DNA of 64,000 bases from Trebonia sp963737285. GTDB taxonomy: Bacteria; Actinomycetota; Actinomycetes; Streptosporangiales; Streptosporangiaceae. The stretch covers positions 124,001 through 188,000 of the forward strand of contig CAVTRT010000004.1 of assembly GCA_963737285.1 (NCBI GenBank), in the 5' to 3' direction. The translations under genes were made by a program, and so were the position numbers. The notes under the pieces are model-generated. The model was not told the DNA's origin. It was given only the letters and a program-made list of their open reading frames with translations, and did no database searches. Of this stretch, positions 9,440-19,530 are shown in pieces (positions within the stretch are counted from its first letter, which is position 1; each line of letters begins with the position of its first letter).

Positions 9440-10507
9440 GTGAAAGCACTGGTCCTAGCAGGAGGCGCCGGCACGCGGCTGCGGCCGATCACCCACACCT
9501 CTGCCAAGCAGCTCGTCCCGGTCGCCAACAAGCCGGTCCTCTTCTACGGCCTGGAGGCGATCAAGGACGCCGGGATCACCGATGTCGGGATCGTTGTCGG
9601 AGACACCGCGGCGGAGATCGCGGCCGCGGTCGGCGACGGCTCGGCTTTCGGGATCAACGCCACGTACATCCGCCAGGATGCGCCGCTCGGCCTGGCCCAC
9701 GCCGTCCTGGTGGCCAGGGACTTCCTTGGCGACGAGGACTTCGTCATGTACCTCGGCGACAACTTCATCGTCGGCGGCATCAATGACCTGGTCGATGAGT
9801 TCGCCAAGTCCGAGCCGCACGCCCAGATCATGCTTACCCAGGTGTCGGACCCACGCGCCTTCGGCGTTGCCGAGCTGGACGAGGCCGGGCAGGTGGTCGG
9901 GCTGGAGGAGAAGCCGAAGCAGCCAAAGAGCAACCTGGCCCTCGTCGGCGTCTACATGTTCACCCCGGCGATCCACGCGGCGGTCGACAGCCTGCGGCCG
10001 TCGTGGCGTGGCGAGCTGGAGATCACCGAGGCGATCCAGTGGCTGATCGAGAACGGCAAGACCGTGCGGTCCACCACGATCACGGGCTACTGGAAGGACA
10101 CCGGGAACATCTCCGACATGCTGGAGGTCAACCGGCTGGTTCTTGAGTCGGTCGAGCCGCGGCTGCTCGGCACGGTCGATGAGGACTGCGAGATCATCGG
10201 ACGGGTCGCCGTCGAGGCAGGTGCCCAGGTGAGCGGGTCGCGGATCGTCGGCCCCGCCATCATCGGGTCGGGCACGAGGGTCACCGGCAGCTATATCGGC
10301 CCGTTCACGGCGGTCGGGGACGAGTGCGTGATCGACGACAGCGAGATCGAGTACTCCATCGTGCTTCGCGGTGCCTCCATCCGGGGCGTGCGGCGGATCG
10401 AGGCCTCCATCATCGGGCGCCAAGCGGAGGTCACCCCCGCTCCCCGGGTGCCCAAGGCGCACCGTCTTGTCCTCGGTGATCACAGCAAGGTACAGATCTC
10501 CTCATGA
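9440..10507 (+). CDS. rmlA: Glucose-1-phosphate thymidylyltransferase, long form
   Basis: 355 aa from GTG 9440. The nucleotidyltransferase domain (about 1-235) has the signature LAGGAGTRLRPITHTSAKQL, the metal-binding region YLGDNFIVGG and VEEKP-like LEEKPKQPKS. Residues 240-355 form a left-handed beta-helix tail (repeats such as GSRIVGPAIIGSGTRV) found in the long RmlA/StrD type of actinomycete deoxysugar pathways. It makes dTDP-glucose from glucose-1-phosphate and dTTP. A TACCTT box at 9426-9431 suggests a leaderless or nearly leaderless mRNA. rmlD follows with a 4-base overlap. Confidence 0.92.
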   Translation: MKALVLAGGAGTRLRPITHTSAKQLVPVANKPVLFYGLEAIKDAGITDVGIVVGDTAAEIAAAVGDGSAFGINATYIRQDAPLGLAHAVLVARDFLGDEDFVMYLGDNFIVGGINDLVDEFAKSEPHAQIMLTQVSDPRAFGVAELDEAGQVVGLEEKPKQPKSNLALVGVYMFTPAIHAAVDSLRPSWRGELEITEAIQWLIENGKTVRSTTITGYWKDTGNISDMLEVNRLVLESVEPRLLGTVDEDCEIIGRVAVEAGAQVSGSRIVGPAIIGSGTRVTGSYIGPFTAVGDECVIDDSEIEYSIVLRGASIRGVRRIEASIIGRQAEVTPAPRVPKAHRLVLGDHSKVQISS

Positions 10508-11403
10508 GCGGATGGCTGGTTACCGGCGCGGCCGGGATGCTCGGGCGGGACCTGACCGCCCTGCTGGCCGAGCGCGGCGAGCAGGTCACCGGCCTGGGCC
10601 GCAGCGACCTCGACATCACGGACCCGGATGCCGTCGCGGCCACGCTGGACAAACATCAGCCGTCGGTCGTCGTCAACTGCGCGGCCTGGACGGCGGTCGA
10701 CGACGCCGAGACGCACGCCAGCGATGCGCTGCGGGTCAACGGCGATGGCCCCGCCAATCTCGCCGCTGCCTGCGCGCGGCTCGGCGCAGTCCTGATCCAG
10801 CCGTCAACCGATTACGTCTTCGACGGCCAGGCGACCCGTCCCTACCGGGAAAACGACACAGCCCAGCCACGTAGCAGCTACGGGCGGACCAAGCTGGCCG
10901 GCGAGCGGGCCGTGCTTGAGACCCTGCCGGACTCCGGCTACGTGCTGCGGACGGCCTGGCTGTATGGCCAGCATGGCCCGAACTTCGTGGCCACGATGCT
11001 CCGCCTCGCCCGCACGGGGAACCCGGTGACCGTCGTCAACGACCAGGCTGGGCAGCCCACGTGGACGGCGGACCTGGCCGCGCAGGCGGTCACGCTGGTG
11101 GCCGCGGGTGCCCCCGCCGGGATCTACCACGCGACGAGCTCCGGCCAGACCACCTGGTTCGGCCTGGCCCAGGAGGTCTTCGACCTGTATGCCGCCAGCT
11201 CGGGACAAGGCGCCGGCCGGGAGCTTGTGCGGCCCACGACCAGTGCCGCTTACGCCCGCACCGCGACCAAGCAGATCGCCCCAAGGCCGGCCTACAGCGT
11301 GCTTGGCCACGACGCATGGGCCAAGGCGGGGATTACCCCGATCGGCCACTGGCGCGACTCGCTGCTGCGCGCCTACCCGGCTATCGAGGCATCGGCCCTA
11401 TAG
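10504..11403 (+). CDS. rmlD: dTDP-4-dehydrorhamnose reductase
   Basis: 299 aa, start ATG overlaps the rmlA stop (ATGA). It is an extended short-chain dehydrogenase: nucleotide motif GAAGMLG (residues 7-13), DITDPDAV, the catalytic-region STDYVFDG and Y-x3-K in SSYGRTKLAGE. RmlD reduces dTDP-4-dehydrorhamnose to dTDP-L-rhamnose with NAD(P)H, the last step of the pathway. It is convergent with rmlC, only about 20 bases apart. Confidence 0.93.
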   Translation: MSGWLVTGAAGMLGRDLTALLAERGEQVTGLGRSDLDITDPDAVAATLDKHQPSVVVNCAAWTAVDDAETHASDALRVNGDGPANLAAACARLGAVLIQPSTDYVFDGQATRPYRENDTAQPRSSYGRTKLAGERAVLETLPDSGYVLRTAWLYGQHGPNFVATMLRLARTGNPVTVVNDQAGQPTWTADLAAQAVTLVAAGAPAGIYHATSSGQTTWFGLAQEVFDLYAASSGQGAGRELVRPTTSAAYARTATKQIAPRPAYSVLGHDAWAKAGITPIGHWRDSLLRAYPAIEASAL

Positions 11404-11422
11404 GCCCGCCATCCCGGCCCGG

Positions 11423-12031
11423 TTAGCCCTTTGCGCGAAGCACGTCCATGTGGGCGAGGCAGTCCTCATAGCGCGGCAACTTCCCCGCGTCGAGAGCCTC
11501 GCGCAGCGACGGGGCGCCGGAGTCCTTAGCCGATAGGACCGGGGAACCGCCCATCTCGCTCAGCGGCCACTCGATGCCAAGGGCAGGATCCAGCGGGTTG
11601 ATGCCATGCTCGCGGCCGGGTGCGTAGCCGGTTGAGCACAAGTAGAGCACGGTCGCGTCGTCGGTCAGCGCCACAAAGCCGTGCCCGAGGCCCTCACCAA
11701 TGAACAGCGACCCGCGATTCGCCTCGTCGAGCCGGACGGCCTCCCACGTGCCGAATGTGGGTGATCCCACCCTGATGTCCACGACGACATCAAGGATCGC
11801 GCCACGCGCGCAACTCACGTACTTGCCCTGCCCGGGGGGAACATCTGCGTAATGAATCCCCCGGATGACTCCGCGCCTGGAAACCGAGCAGTTAACCTGC
11901 GCGACATCCAGCCGGTACCCGAGGGCGGCGGCGAACTCCTCGCCGCGAAAAGCCTCAAGGAAGGTACCCCGGTCATCAGGAAACTGGCGCGGCGTATAGC
12001 TCCACGCGCCCTCGATCTTGAGCGATTCCAC
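11423..12031 (-). CDS. rmlC: dTDP-4-dehydrorhamnose 3,5-epimerase
   Basis: 202 aa. The cupin-fold epimerase signature is complete: FPDDRGTFLEAFRGEEFA, the substrate segment NCSVSRRGVIRGIHYADVPPGQGKYV with the catalytic His, and FIGEGLGHGFVAL. It epimerises dTDP-4-keto-6-deoxyglucose at C3 and C5. The partner dehydratase gene rmlB is not in this window. Confidence 0.93.
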   Translation of the reverse strand: MESLKIEGAWSYTPRQFPDDRGTFLEAFRGEEFAAALGYRLDVAQVNCSVSRRGVIRGIHYADVPPGQGKYVSCARGAILDVVVDIRVGSPTFGTWEAVRLDEANRGSLFIGEGLGHGFVALTDDATVLYLCSTGYAPGREHGINPLDPALGIEWPLSEMGGSPVLSAKDSGAPSLREALDAGKLPRYEDCLAHMDVLRAKG

Positions 12032-12123
12032 CGGCGCATCCTAGCGCCAAACGCAGCCGACCCGGTCCTCTCTCACAGCCGAAGCCCCGGGAGAGGCACC
12101 GGGCTGGCGCACTGCGTGAGCTC

Positions 12124-12327
12124 TTAGTGGACGACGATGACCTTCTCGGCCTGCTGCCCCCGGTCGCTCTGCGTGATCTCGAACTCGACCCGCTGACCCT
12201 CTTCGAGGGTGCGGTAACCGTCCGACTGGATCGCTGAGAAGTGGACGAAAACGTCCCTGCCACCGTCTACGGCGATAAAGCCGTACCCCTTGTCTGGGTT
12301 GAACCACTTGACGGTGCCCTGAGCCAT
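12124..12327 (-). CDS. cspA: Cold-shock protein CspA family
   Basis: 67 aa from ATG 12327. It has RNP1 (KGYGFIAVD) and RNP2 (VFVHFSAI) and the canonical start MAQGTVKWFN. It binds single-stranded RNA/DNA. AGGGAG is about 10 bases upstream. The upstream 150 bases contain no gene and could form a long leader of the kind that regulates cold-shock mRNAs. Confidence 0.95.
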   Translation of the reverse strand: MAQGTVKWFNPDKGYGFIAVDGGRDVFVHFSAIQSDGYRTLEEGQRVEFEITQSDRGQQAEKVIVVH

Positions 12328-12560
12328 TCCAAACAACTCCCTAACTGCTGCTCGGGCCTCGGGTCCCGCCCTTGCAACCGCGGAACCCGTGTCGATCGTC
12401 GACCTCTGAGCCGTGCAGCGCACGCTCTCGCGCTCACACTCGCCTTGCCGGCGGCGACCGGAAACGACCTTACCGTGTGCGGACCGTTCTTGATGCCAGA
12501 TACTAGGCAATCACGCCCACACCGGCTGCATTGGGATACTTCGGTATCACCAAGCGAGAG

Positions 12561-12591
12561 CGATCCAGGCGGCATTCCGCCGCCTGGATCG
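12561..12591 (-). terminator. thrC terminator hairpin
   Basis: A perfect 13-bp stem (12561-12573 with 12579-12591) and a 5-base loop, 25 bases beyond the thrC stop. Confidence 0.75.
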
Positions 12592-12616
12592 TCTCGATTA
12601 CCGAGCCTTCAGGAAA

Positions 12617-13867
12617 TCAGGAAGCCGCCCCGGTGCGCGATCCATGCGCGGCCTCGAATGCCTCCAGGGTGGGCGCGATGGCGGACGGAACGTTCACCAC
12701 GGAGCCCACGGCGTCCAGCGTCTTCAGACCGTCTCCGGAGTTGATGATCACCGTCTCCGCGTCTGGGTCGAGCTGCCCGCTAGCCAGGAGCTTGCGTAGC
12801 ACCCCGACCGTCACGCCCCCCGCCGTCTCCGCGAAGATTCCCTGTGTACGGGCGAGCAGCTGGATCGAGTCCACGACCTCGGCGTCCGACACGTCAGCGA
12901 CCGCGCCGCCGGTCCGCCGCACCACGTCGAGCACGTACGGCCCGTCGGCCGGGTTGCCGATGGCCAGCGACTTGGCGATCGTGTCCGGACGCACCGGCTT
13001 GACCACGTCCCAGCCGTTGGCGTACGCCTGCGACACCGGCGAGCAGCCGGTGGCCTGCGCGCCGAACACCGTCCAGGGGGTCCGCTCGACAAGCCCGAGG
13101 GAGGCGAACTCGGAGAAGCCCTTGTCGATCTTCACCAGCTGGGCACCGGACGCGATCGGGACCACGATCTGCTGGGGGATGCGCCAGCCCAGCTGCTCGG
13201 CGATCTCGAAGCCGAGGGTCTTGGAGCCCTCCGCGTAATAGGGCCGCACGTTCACGTTGACGAACGCCCAGTCGTCGTACTCCCCGGCTAGCTCCGAGGC
13301 GAGCCTGTTCACGTCGTCGTAGTTGCCGTCTACGGTGACGAACGTGCCGCCGTACACCGCGGTGGTGACGATCTTCTGGTACTCGAGGTTGGCGGGCACC
13401 AGGACGACCGAGCGAATGCCAACCCTGGCGGCCGCAGCAGCGACCGCGTTGGCGAGGTTCCCGGTCGAGGGGCAGGCCAGGACCTTGAAGCCCATCTCCT
13501 GGGCGGCAGCCAGAGCCACCGCGACCACGCGGTCCTTGAACGAGTGCGTGGGGTTGCCCGTGTCGTCCTTGATCCACAGCCGCCGCATCCCGAGCTCGCG
13601 GGCCAGGCCATCGGCACGCACGAGCCTGGTGAACCCCGGCTCAGTAGTCGGGCGCGACGCGATGTCGGCGGGGACCGGCAGCAGCGGCGCGTAGCGCCAG
13701 ATGTTCAGCGGACCGGACTCGATGTCGGCCCTGCTCAGCCGCGGAAGTTCATATTTGACCTCGAGCGGCCCGAAACATATCTCACATGCGTAGTACGGGC
13801 CGAGCGGCGTGGTACTGCCGCACTCGCGGCAGGTCAGCGCAACAGCGTTCCCGAGCTTGAGCGTCAT
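12617..13867 (-). CDS. thrC: Threonine synthase
   Basis: 416 aa from ATG 13867. The N-terminus has two CxxC pairs (CRECG and CEICF) that form a zinc-ribbon-like cap seen in many actinobacterial ThrC proteins. The PLP domain follows with the lysine motif in NPTHSFKDRVV, the phosphate-binding stretch CPSTGNLANAV and INSGDGLKT near the end. It converts O-phosphohomoserine to threonine. An in-frame upstream extension to 13942 lacks family similarity and was excluded. Confidence 0.93.
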   Translation of the reverse strand: MTLKLGNAVALTCRECGSTTPLGPYYACEICFGPLEVKYELPRLSRADIESGPLNIWRYAPLLPVPADIASRPTTEPGFTRLVRADGLARELGMRRLWIKDDTGNPTHSFKDRVVAVALAAAQEMGFKVLACPSTGNLANAVAAAAARVGIRSVVLVPANLEYQKIVTTAVYGGTFVTVDGNYDDVNRLASELAGEYDDWAFVNVNVRPYYAEGSKTLGFEIAEQLGWRIPQQIVVPIASGAQLVKIDKGFSEFASLGLVERTPWTVFGAQATGCSPVSQAYANGWDVVKPVRPDTIAKSLAIGNPADGPYVLDVVRRTGGAVADVSDAEVVDSIQLLARTQGIFAETAGGVTVGVLRKLLASGQLDPDAETVIINSGDGLKTLDAVGSVVNVPSAIAPTLEAFEAAHGSRTGAAS

Positions 13868-14174
13868 GGGGCAAGGCCTCTCTCTGCCATCTTTCCCAAC
13901 GACCACCTTGGTCGCGGGCCGGAGTTGGCACCAGCCACGCACGATAACCTCGCCACACTAAGGATGTGCAGGTCAGCGGTAGTACCGCGAACCGCTGCGA
14001 AGCTGGGCCAGCGGCCAGCAAGCAGGGTCGTGCGTCGGTTGCCGGGGCTTCATAGGGCCGATCCCTCCACCCCTCTGGATGAGCGATATTCAGTTGTTCG
14101 AAACAAGTGTAGCCGACGCGCGTTCACCCGGGCCGCCCCCCGGTTCGTGGACATCGTTACTAAACTGCGTGTAT

Positions 14175-15653
14175 ATGAGTAGTCACCCGCGCCATCCAGT
14201 CCTCGTGGCGTCGAACCGGGGGCCGGTCTCGTTCGGCATCGGCGACGACGGAACCCTGACCGCCCGCCGGGGCGGCGGCGGGATGGTCTCCGGCCTGTCC
14301 TCCGCCCTCGCCGCCAACGCCACCAGCAGCGCCCCTAATGCTCGCAGTGCCTATAGCACCGGGGAAACCGCGCTGTGGGTCTGCACCGCCATGAGCGACG
14401 CCGACCGGGCCGCCGCGCGGCACGGGGTCGTGGCCGCTGGCGAGTCTCCCGGTGACGTGCCCGTCCTGATGCTCGACATCCCCTCGGCCACCTTCGAGGC
14501 CGCCTACAACGGGATCGCGAACTCGGTGCTGTGGTTCGTCCACCACCTGCTGTACGACACGCCGAACCAGCCGCACTTCGGCCCCCAGTTCCGCGCGGAC
14601 TGGGGCGTCTACGCCGACTACAACGCGGCGTTCGCCACCGCCCTGGTCCAGCAGGCCAGTCAGGACAGCAAGATCCTCATCCAGGACTATCACCTGGCGC
14701 TCGCTCCGAGGCAAGTGCGGGACCTGCGGCCGCAGGCCCGGATCGCGCACTTCTCGCACACCCCGTGGGCGCCCCCGGCTTACTTTCGCATGCTCCCTGA
14801 CGACATTGCCACCTCACTCCTTGACGGGATGCTCGGCGCTGACCACCTGGGCTTCCTCGCGGGCCGCTGGGCCGACGCGTTCCTCGCCTGCTGCGCCGAG
14901 ATCCTCGGCGCAGAAGTAAGCGACCGGCTCGTCACCTATCGCGGCCGCGCCACTACCGTCGCCGTTCACCCGCTCGGCGTTGACGTCGAGTCACTGCGGG
15001 AGCGGGCCAGCCGCGACGACGTGCAGTCTCACAAGAGAACGCTACGCGCGCAGGCCGGCGACCGCCAGCTCATCGTGAGGGTCGACCGGACCGAGCTGTC
15101 CAAGAACATCGTGCGGGGCCTGGCTGCCTTCCGCGAGCTGCTCGCCAGCCGGCCGCAATGGCGGGGCCGGGTCAGCCACCTCGCTTGCGCCTACCCGTCG
15201 CGCTCGGCGATCCCTGAGTACCAGGCCTATACCGACAAGGTCCGGCAGACCGCGCAGGAGATCAACGCGGAGTTCGCCACGCCGGGCTGGGAGCCGGTGG
15301 TCCTCGAGGTCAAGGACGACTACCCGCGGTCACTAGCAGCCTGCGCCGTTGCCGACGTGCTGCTCATCAACCCAATCCGGGACGGGATGAACCTCGTCGC
15401 CGAGGAGGGCCCGATCCTGAGCGAGCGCGGCTGCGCGCTCGTCTTGTCCCGCGAGGCAGGCGCCGCCTCCCTCATCGGGGACGAGGCGCTCCTGGTCAAC
15501 CCCTACGACGTGAGTGCCACGGCCACGGCCTTGCACGAAGCCCTTTCCATGCCCGCCGCCGAACGCCGCCGACGCTCTGCCGCAATCGCCTCCGCCGCAT
15601 CCGGGGCCGCGCCGGCCAAGTGGCTGGTCGCCCAGCTAGAAGGACTTGGCTAG
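14175..15653 (+). CDS. otsA: GT20 trehalose-6-phosphate synthase (OtsA-like)
   Basis: 492 aa. GT20 features: N-terminal VASNRGPVSF, a glycine loop (GGGGMVSGL), substrate segment QDYHLALAP (the common form is HDYHL), FSHTPWAPP, RVDRTELSKNI for the nucleotide/phosphate site and DGMNLVAEEG. Trehalose-6-phosphate would be made from a nucleotide-glucose and glucose-6-phosphate; otsB is at 22.6 kb on the other strand. The GGGGMVSGL and QDYHL variants are typical of a Streptomyces-type subgroup that includes relatives making other phosphorylated pseudo-disaccharides, so the acceptor is not certain. TAAACT at 14161-14166 suggests a near-leaderless start. Confidence 0.85.
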   Translation: MSSHPRHPVLVASNRGPVSFGIGDDGTLTARRGGGGMVSGLSSALAANATSSAPNARSAYSTGETALWVCTAMSDADRAAARHGVVAAGESPGDVPVLMLDIPSATFEAAYNGIANSVLWFVHHLLYDTPNQPHFGPQFRADWGVYADYNAAFATALVQQASQDSKILIQDYHLALAPRQVRDLRPQARIAHFSHTPWAPPAYFRMLPDDIATSLLDGMLGADHLGFLAGRWADAFLACCAEILGAEVSDRLVTYRGRATTVAVHPLGVDVESLRERASRDDVQSHKRTLRAQAGDRQLIVRVDRTELSKNIVRGLAAFRELLASRPQWRGRVSHLACAYPSRSAIPEYQAYTDKVRQTAQEINAEFATPGWEPVVLEVKDDYPRSLAACAVADVLLINPIRDGMNLVAEEGPILSERGCALVLSREAGAASLIGDEALLVNPYDVSATATALHEALSMPAAERRRRSAAIASAASGAAPAKWLVAQLEGLG

Positions 15654-16004
15654 CCCGCTGGCCTGCGAGCACGGCGGCAGCGAAGTCAACGACCGACAAG
15701 GACAGCGGTTGATCATTATACCGTCGGGGGAGGCTGAATTTCGCCTGGGGTCCTTGTCGGATTCGGTGAGTTCGGCGCGTGGCCACCAGCGCACCGCGGC
15801 AAAGTGTAACCTAGAGCATCACCACCGTACGTTCGACGCGAACTAGGGCAAAAGCCTGGACTGACCGTCGCCGAACGCGACCTCGGGTGAGCGGTTACCG
15901 GCTCGCTCGCGGACAACTCTAAGTTTGAGCGATCACACTGTACCGATGGGTTTCTCTGTTGAGCGTAGCTGGTGCGATCGCCGTAACAACCGTGAGGCAC
16001 GTCG
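15654..16004. other. Intergenic region with no gene seen
   Basis: 351 bases between otsA and the GT-C gene. No coding region, hairpin or repeat was recognised; the AT content is higher than in the flanks, in keeping with a promoter region for the GT-C gene. Confidence 0.5.
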
Positions 16005-18271
16005 ATGAGCGTTAGTTCCCGGACACCGGACACCGGCCAGTCGGCCGCCGGAACCGGCTCCGTGGCGCCCCGGGCGGGTGACCACGACCCGGCGGGACTG
16101 CTGCTGGCCCGGCTCAGCGTGGCTCCCACGCTGGTCGCGACGGCGTTCCTGCTCGTCGGCTTCCCGCTGCTTGTCCTCGGCTGGTTCCGTCCAGTCCCGG
16201 TGATCGCGCTGACCGTGGTGATGGCGGCGCTGCTCGTCCCGCTCGGCCTAGCCCGGCTGCCCGGGCTCCGGCCGGGAGCGACGGCCGCGGCGGACCTTCG
16301 GCTGTGGGCCCAGCCCGGCGGTCCGGCCGGCGGGCCTGACTCGCGGCGCACGCCGTGGTGGACAGTGGCCGCCGTGCTGGTGATCGCGGCCGGGTTCTTC
16401 GCCTTCCAGGCTGCCTACCACTCGCAGTTCCTCATCATCAGCCGCGACCCTGGCTCGTACATGCAGTTCGCGACCTGGCTCGCCGGACACGGGAAGCTGC
16501 CGATCTCGATCAGCCTCCCGGCGTTCGGCGGCGCGAAGGGCATCACCTTCGGGGGCTTCGCCATGTACCAGGTGGGCAACACGGTTGTCCCGCAGTTCAT
16601 GGCCGGGCTGCCGATGTCGCTGGCGGTGGGCTTCTGGCTTGGTGGTGTCAACGGGGCGCTGCTGCTCGCGCCGCTCTTCGGGGCCGTGGCGGTTGTCGTC
16701 TTCGGCGGCCTGGTCGCGCGCCTGGTCGGGGCGCGCTGGGCGCCGCTCGCCGCGCTGGTCATCGCGATCTCCGAGCCGCTGATGTTCACCAGCCGGTCGA
16801 CCTACAGCGAGCCGCTGGCGCTCATCGTGTTCCTTGGCGGCCTGTCCCTGGTCATCGACTCGCTGCGGACCGGGCCGGGCACTGCGGTGGTGGCCACGGT
16901 CGCCGGTCCCCTCAGCCAGTTGCGGGCGCGCGTGGCGCGGTGGGAAAGTGCCCGGGTGCTGGCGCTGCTTGGCGGCCTGGGACTTGGCATCTCACTGCTG
17001 GTGCGCATCGACTCTCCGGCCGACGTGCTGCCGATCATCCCGTACCTCGGGCTGCTGCTGCTGCGCCGCCAGCGGCAGGCCATGCCGATCATCATCGGCA
17101 TGGCGATCGGCTGGGTGTGGGGCTGGTACGACGCGATCTTCGTGAGCTACCCGTACGTGTTCTACAAGCCACCTGCAGGGAACAGGGCGTCCTCGATCCC
17201 GATGATCGAGATCATCGGGGCCGCCCTCGTCGTGACGGTGGCCGGGGGCCTGTGGCTGCGCTGGCGGATGCGCGCCACGGGGGCCTTGCCGCAGGTCGGC
17301 GAGCACTGGTGGCTGCCTCGCTGGCTGCCGGCGTTTCTGGTGATCCTCCCGTTCATCGTGCTTGCGGGGTTCGGGCCCGGTCGCACTTCCAGCCTGATTA
17401 CGTTAAGGACGACTACGTCCAGCTGACCCTGCACTGGGTGTACTGGTACCTGGGCGGTCCTGCGATCGCGCTAGCTGGCGTCGGGGCGGCCGCCCTGTCT
17501 TATGGGTGCCTGCGCGGCCGGTACCCATCCTGGGCGCTGCCGCTGATGATGTTCAGCTGGGCCATCGTGCTGTTCCTCTACCGGCCGGGTATCACTCCTG
17601 ACCAGCCGTGGGCCAGCCGCCGCCTGGTGCCGATGGTACTGCCGGGCTTCATCCTTCTCGCGGTGTGGGCACTGGCGTGGGCCTGCGGCAAGATCCGTCG
17701 CGGCGAGGTGCCGTGGGCATCCCGGGTAGCCATCCTCGCCAGCTGGCTGACCGGAAGCCGCCGCAGGCTGACCGCCGCTGGGGTAGCCTCGATTTGCGCC
17801 TTGCTGCTCTTGGTCCCGACCGCCCTGGGCGCGCGCGGGACCGCGTTCAAGCAGACGTACACGGGCGAGGTCGCGGCTGTCTACGGACTCTGCGATCAGA
17901 TCCCCAGCGATGCGTCGGTGGTCATCGTCGACGGGCCGCTGGCCGACCGGATGGCCGAGGTCGTCCGGGGCATGTGCGACGTGCCCGTTGCCCGGTTCCC
18001 CGACAACACGAATGTGTACCAGGACCCAGCCGCTCCGACGACGCTGGTGGCGAACGCCATCACCAGCATCGAGCGCATCGGGCGGCAGCCAGTGCTGCTC
18101 GCCGGAAACACGAATGAGCTGGCCCCCTTCGCGAGCGAGGGAACCGTGACACACGCTATGAACATGAAGTCAACGATGGATGGCAAGTACTTGCTGACCA
18201 AGCCCTACAACATCGCTGAAGAAAAACTAAGTATCTGGATGTGGGAGCCACCCGATGAGCACTGGATTTGA
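16005..18271 (+). pseudogene. GT-C family membrane glycosyltransferase, broken by a frameshift
   Basis: Two adjacent frames make one polytopic protein of about 755 aa. The first (16005 to about 17380) has an N-terminal tail, repeated membrane helices and the GT-C loop SRDPGSYMQFATWLAGHGKLPI with the acidic residue after the first helices. The second (about 17386-18271) continues with FQPDYVKDDYVQLTLHWVYWYLGG, more helices (RPGITPDQPWASRRLVP) and a soluble C-terminal domain (ASVVIVDGPLADRMAEVVRGM). The break is at 17373-17386, near GGGCCCGG. Such enzymes use polyprenyl-phosphate sugars outside the membrane. It overlaps the GT2 gene downstream by 17 bases, which probably makes the lipid-linked donor. 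Confidence 0.8.
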
Positions 18272-19247
18272 CGCACCGGGCATGAGCAGCCCCGTGACCA
18301 CGTTCGCCGGACAGGGGCTGGCGCCGCTTGGCCAGACCCCGATGGGCGAGCCGAATGGCCGACCGACCGTTTCCATCGTGCTCCCGTGCTACAACGAAGA
18401 GGGTCACGTGATCGCCGAGGTCGAGCGGATCTCCGCGGCGATGGACGCGAGCGGCTACAACTACGAGCTGCTCTGCGTCGATGACTGCTCAACCGATTCG
18501 ACGCTCGCCAGGCTGAACGATGTCGCCCTCCGCTTCCCCCGGATGACCGTCGTCCCGTTCCTGCGCAACGGCGGCTCCGGCACGGTGCGCCGGATCGGGA
18601 CGCAGCGCTCGCGTGGCGACATCGTCGTGTGGACCGACGCGGACATGACCTACCCGAACGAGCGGATCCCCGAGCTCGTCGAGCTACTTGAAAAGGACCT
18701 GAAGATCGATCAGGTCGTCGGCGCCCGGACCACCGAGCAGGGCACGCACAAGTTCGCCCGGGTGCCCGCCAAGTGGACGATCCGCAAGATCGCCGAGATC
18801 CTCACCGGCACGAAGATCCCGGACCTCAACTCGGGGCTGCGCGCCTTCCGCCGGGAAGTCTCCCTCCCCTACCTGCGGTTGCTGCCTCCCGGCTTCTCCT
18901 GCGTGACCACGATCACGGTCTCGTTCCTGTCTAACCAGCACCCCGTGTACTACATGCCGATCGACTACTACAAGCGAGCCGGCAAGTCGAAGTTCAAGTT
19001 CTTCAAGGACGCGTACCGGTACATCCTGCAGGTGCTGCGGATGGTCATGTACTTCAACCCGCTCAAGGTCCTCATGCCGCTGGCACTGACCCTGCTCGGC
19101 ATCGGCATCGTGAAGTGCGTCTTCGACGTGGTCGATCACCCCTTCAAGATCGCGATCGACACGGTCCTAGTCTTCGTCACAGGGCTGATCATCGCCTCAA
19201 TGGCCCTCCTAGCGGACCTCATCGTCCGCTCTAGAGGCGACGTATAA
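18255..19247 (+). CDS. GT2 polyprenyl-phosphate glycosyltransferase
   Basis: 330 aa. The GT-A domain (about 35-250) has VSIVLPCYNEE, CVDDCSTDST, the DAD motif in VVWTDADMTYP and LNSGLRAFRR. Two membrane helices follow (about 270-295 and 305-325). This is the DPMS/Ppm-like type that loads a sugar from a nucleotide donor onto polyprenyl phosphate. Its start lies inside the 3' end of the GT-C gene, so the two are translationally coupled and likely form a donor-plus-transferase pair for cell-envelope glycans. Confidence 0.9.
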   Translation: MSTGFDAPGMSSPVTTFAGQGLAPLGQTPMGEPNGRPTVSIVLPCYNEEGHVIAEVERISAAMDASGYNYELLCVDDCSTDSTLARLNDVALRFPRMTVVPFLRNGGSGTVRRIGTQRSRGDIVVWTDADMTYPNERIPELVELLEKDLKIDQVVGARTTEQGTHKFARVPAKWTIRKIAEILTGTKIPDLNSGLRAFRREVSLPYLRLLPPGFSCVTTITVSFLSNQHPVYYMPIDYYKRAGKSKFKFFKDAYRYILQVLRMVMYFNPLKVLMPLALTLLGIGIVKCVFDVVDHPFKIAIDTVLVFVTGLIIASMALLADLIVRSRGDV

Positions 19248-19306
19248 CTGTGCACCCCCAGGGAAAACAGTCCCGGTAGCCAGGAAGCCCCAGGGTCCTC
19301 GGCCAG

Positions 19307-19530
19307 CCCCAGCAGGCGGAAGGCCAGGACCCGGCACCCCAGCCCGGTAGGCGGGAAGCCCCAGGGGCCCGAAGGCTAGGACCCGGCACCCCAGCCCGGT
19401 AGGCGGGAAGCCCCAGGGGCCCGAAGGCTAGGACCCGGCACCCCAGCCCGGTAGGCGGGAAGCCCCAGGGGCCCGAAGGCTAGGACCCGGCACCCCAGCC
19501 CGGTAGGCGGGAAGCCCCAGGGGCCCGGCG
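19307..19530. repeat. 52-bp GC-rich tandem repeat array
   Basis: The word GGTAGGCGGG recurs at 19346, 19398, 19450 and 19502, a constant period of 52. The middle units are identical; the first unit (19260-19340) is degenerate and the last is cut short. The array occupies the gap between the GT2 and GT4 genes, which converge on it. Confidence 0.92.

Noticed and set aside
9455..10483. 342-residue minus-strand open frame opposite rmlA
   Set aside because: Arg/Asp-rich shadow; rmlA is clear on the plus strand.
19260..19530. CRISPR array
   Set aside because: The 52-bp units are contiguous and identical with no unique spacers, so this is a tandem repeat and not repeat-spacer DNA; no cas genes.
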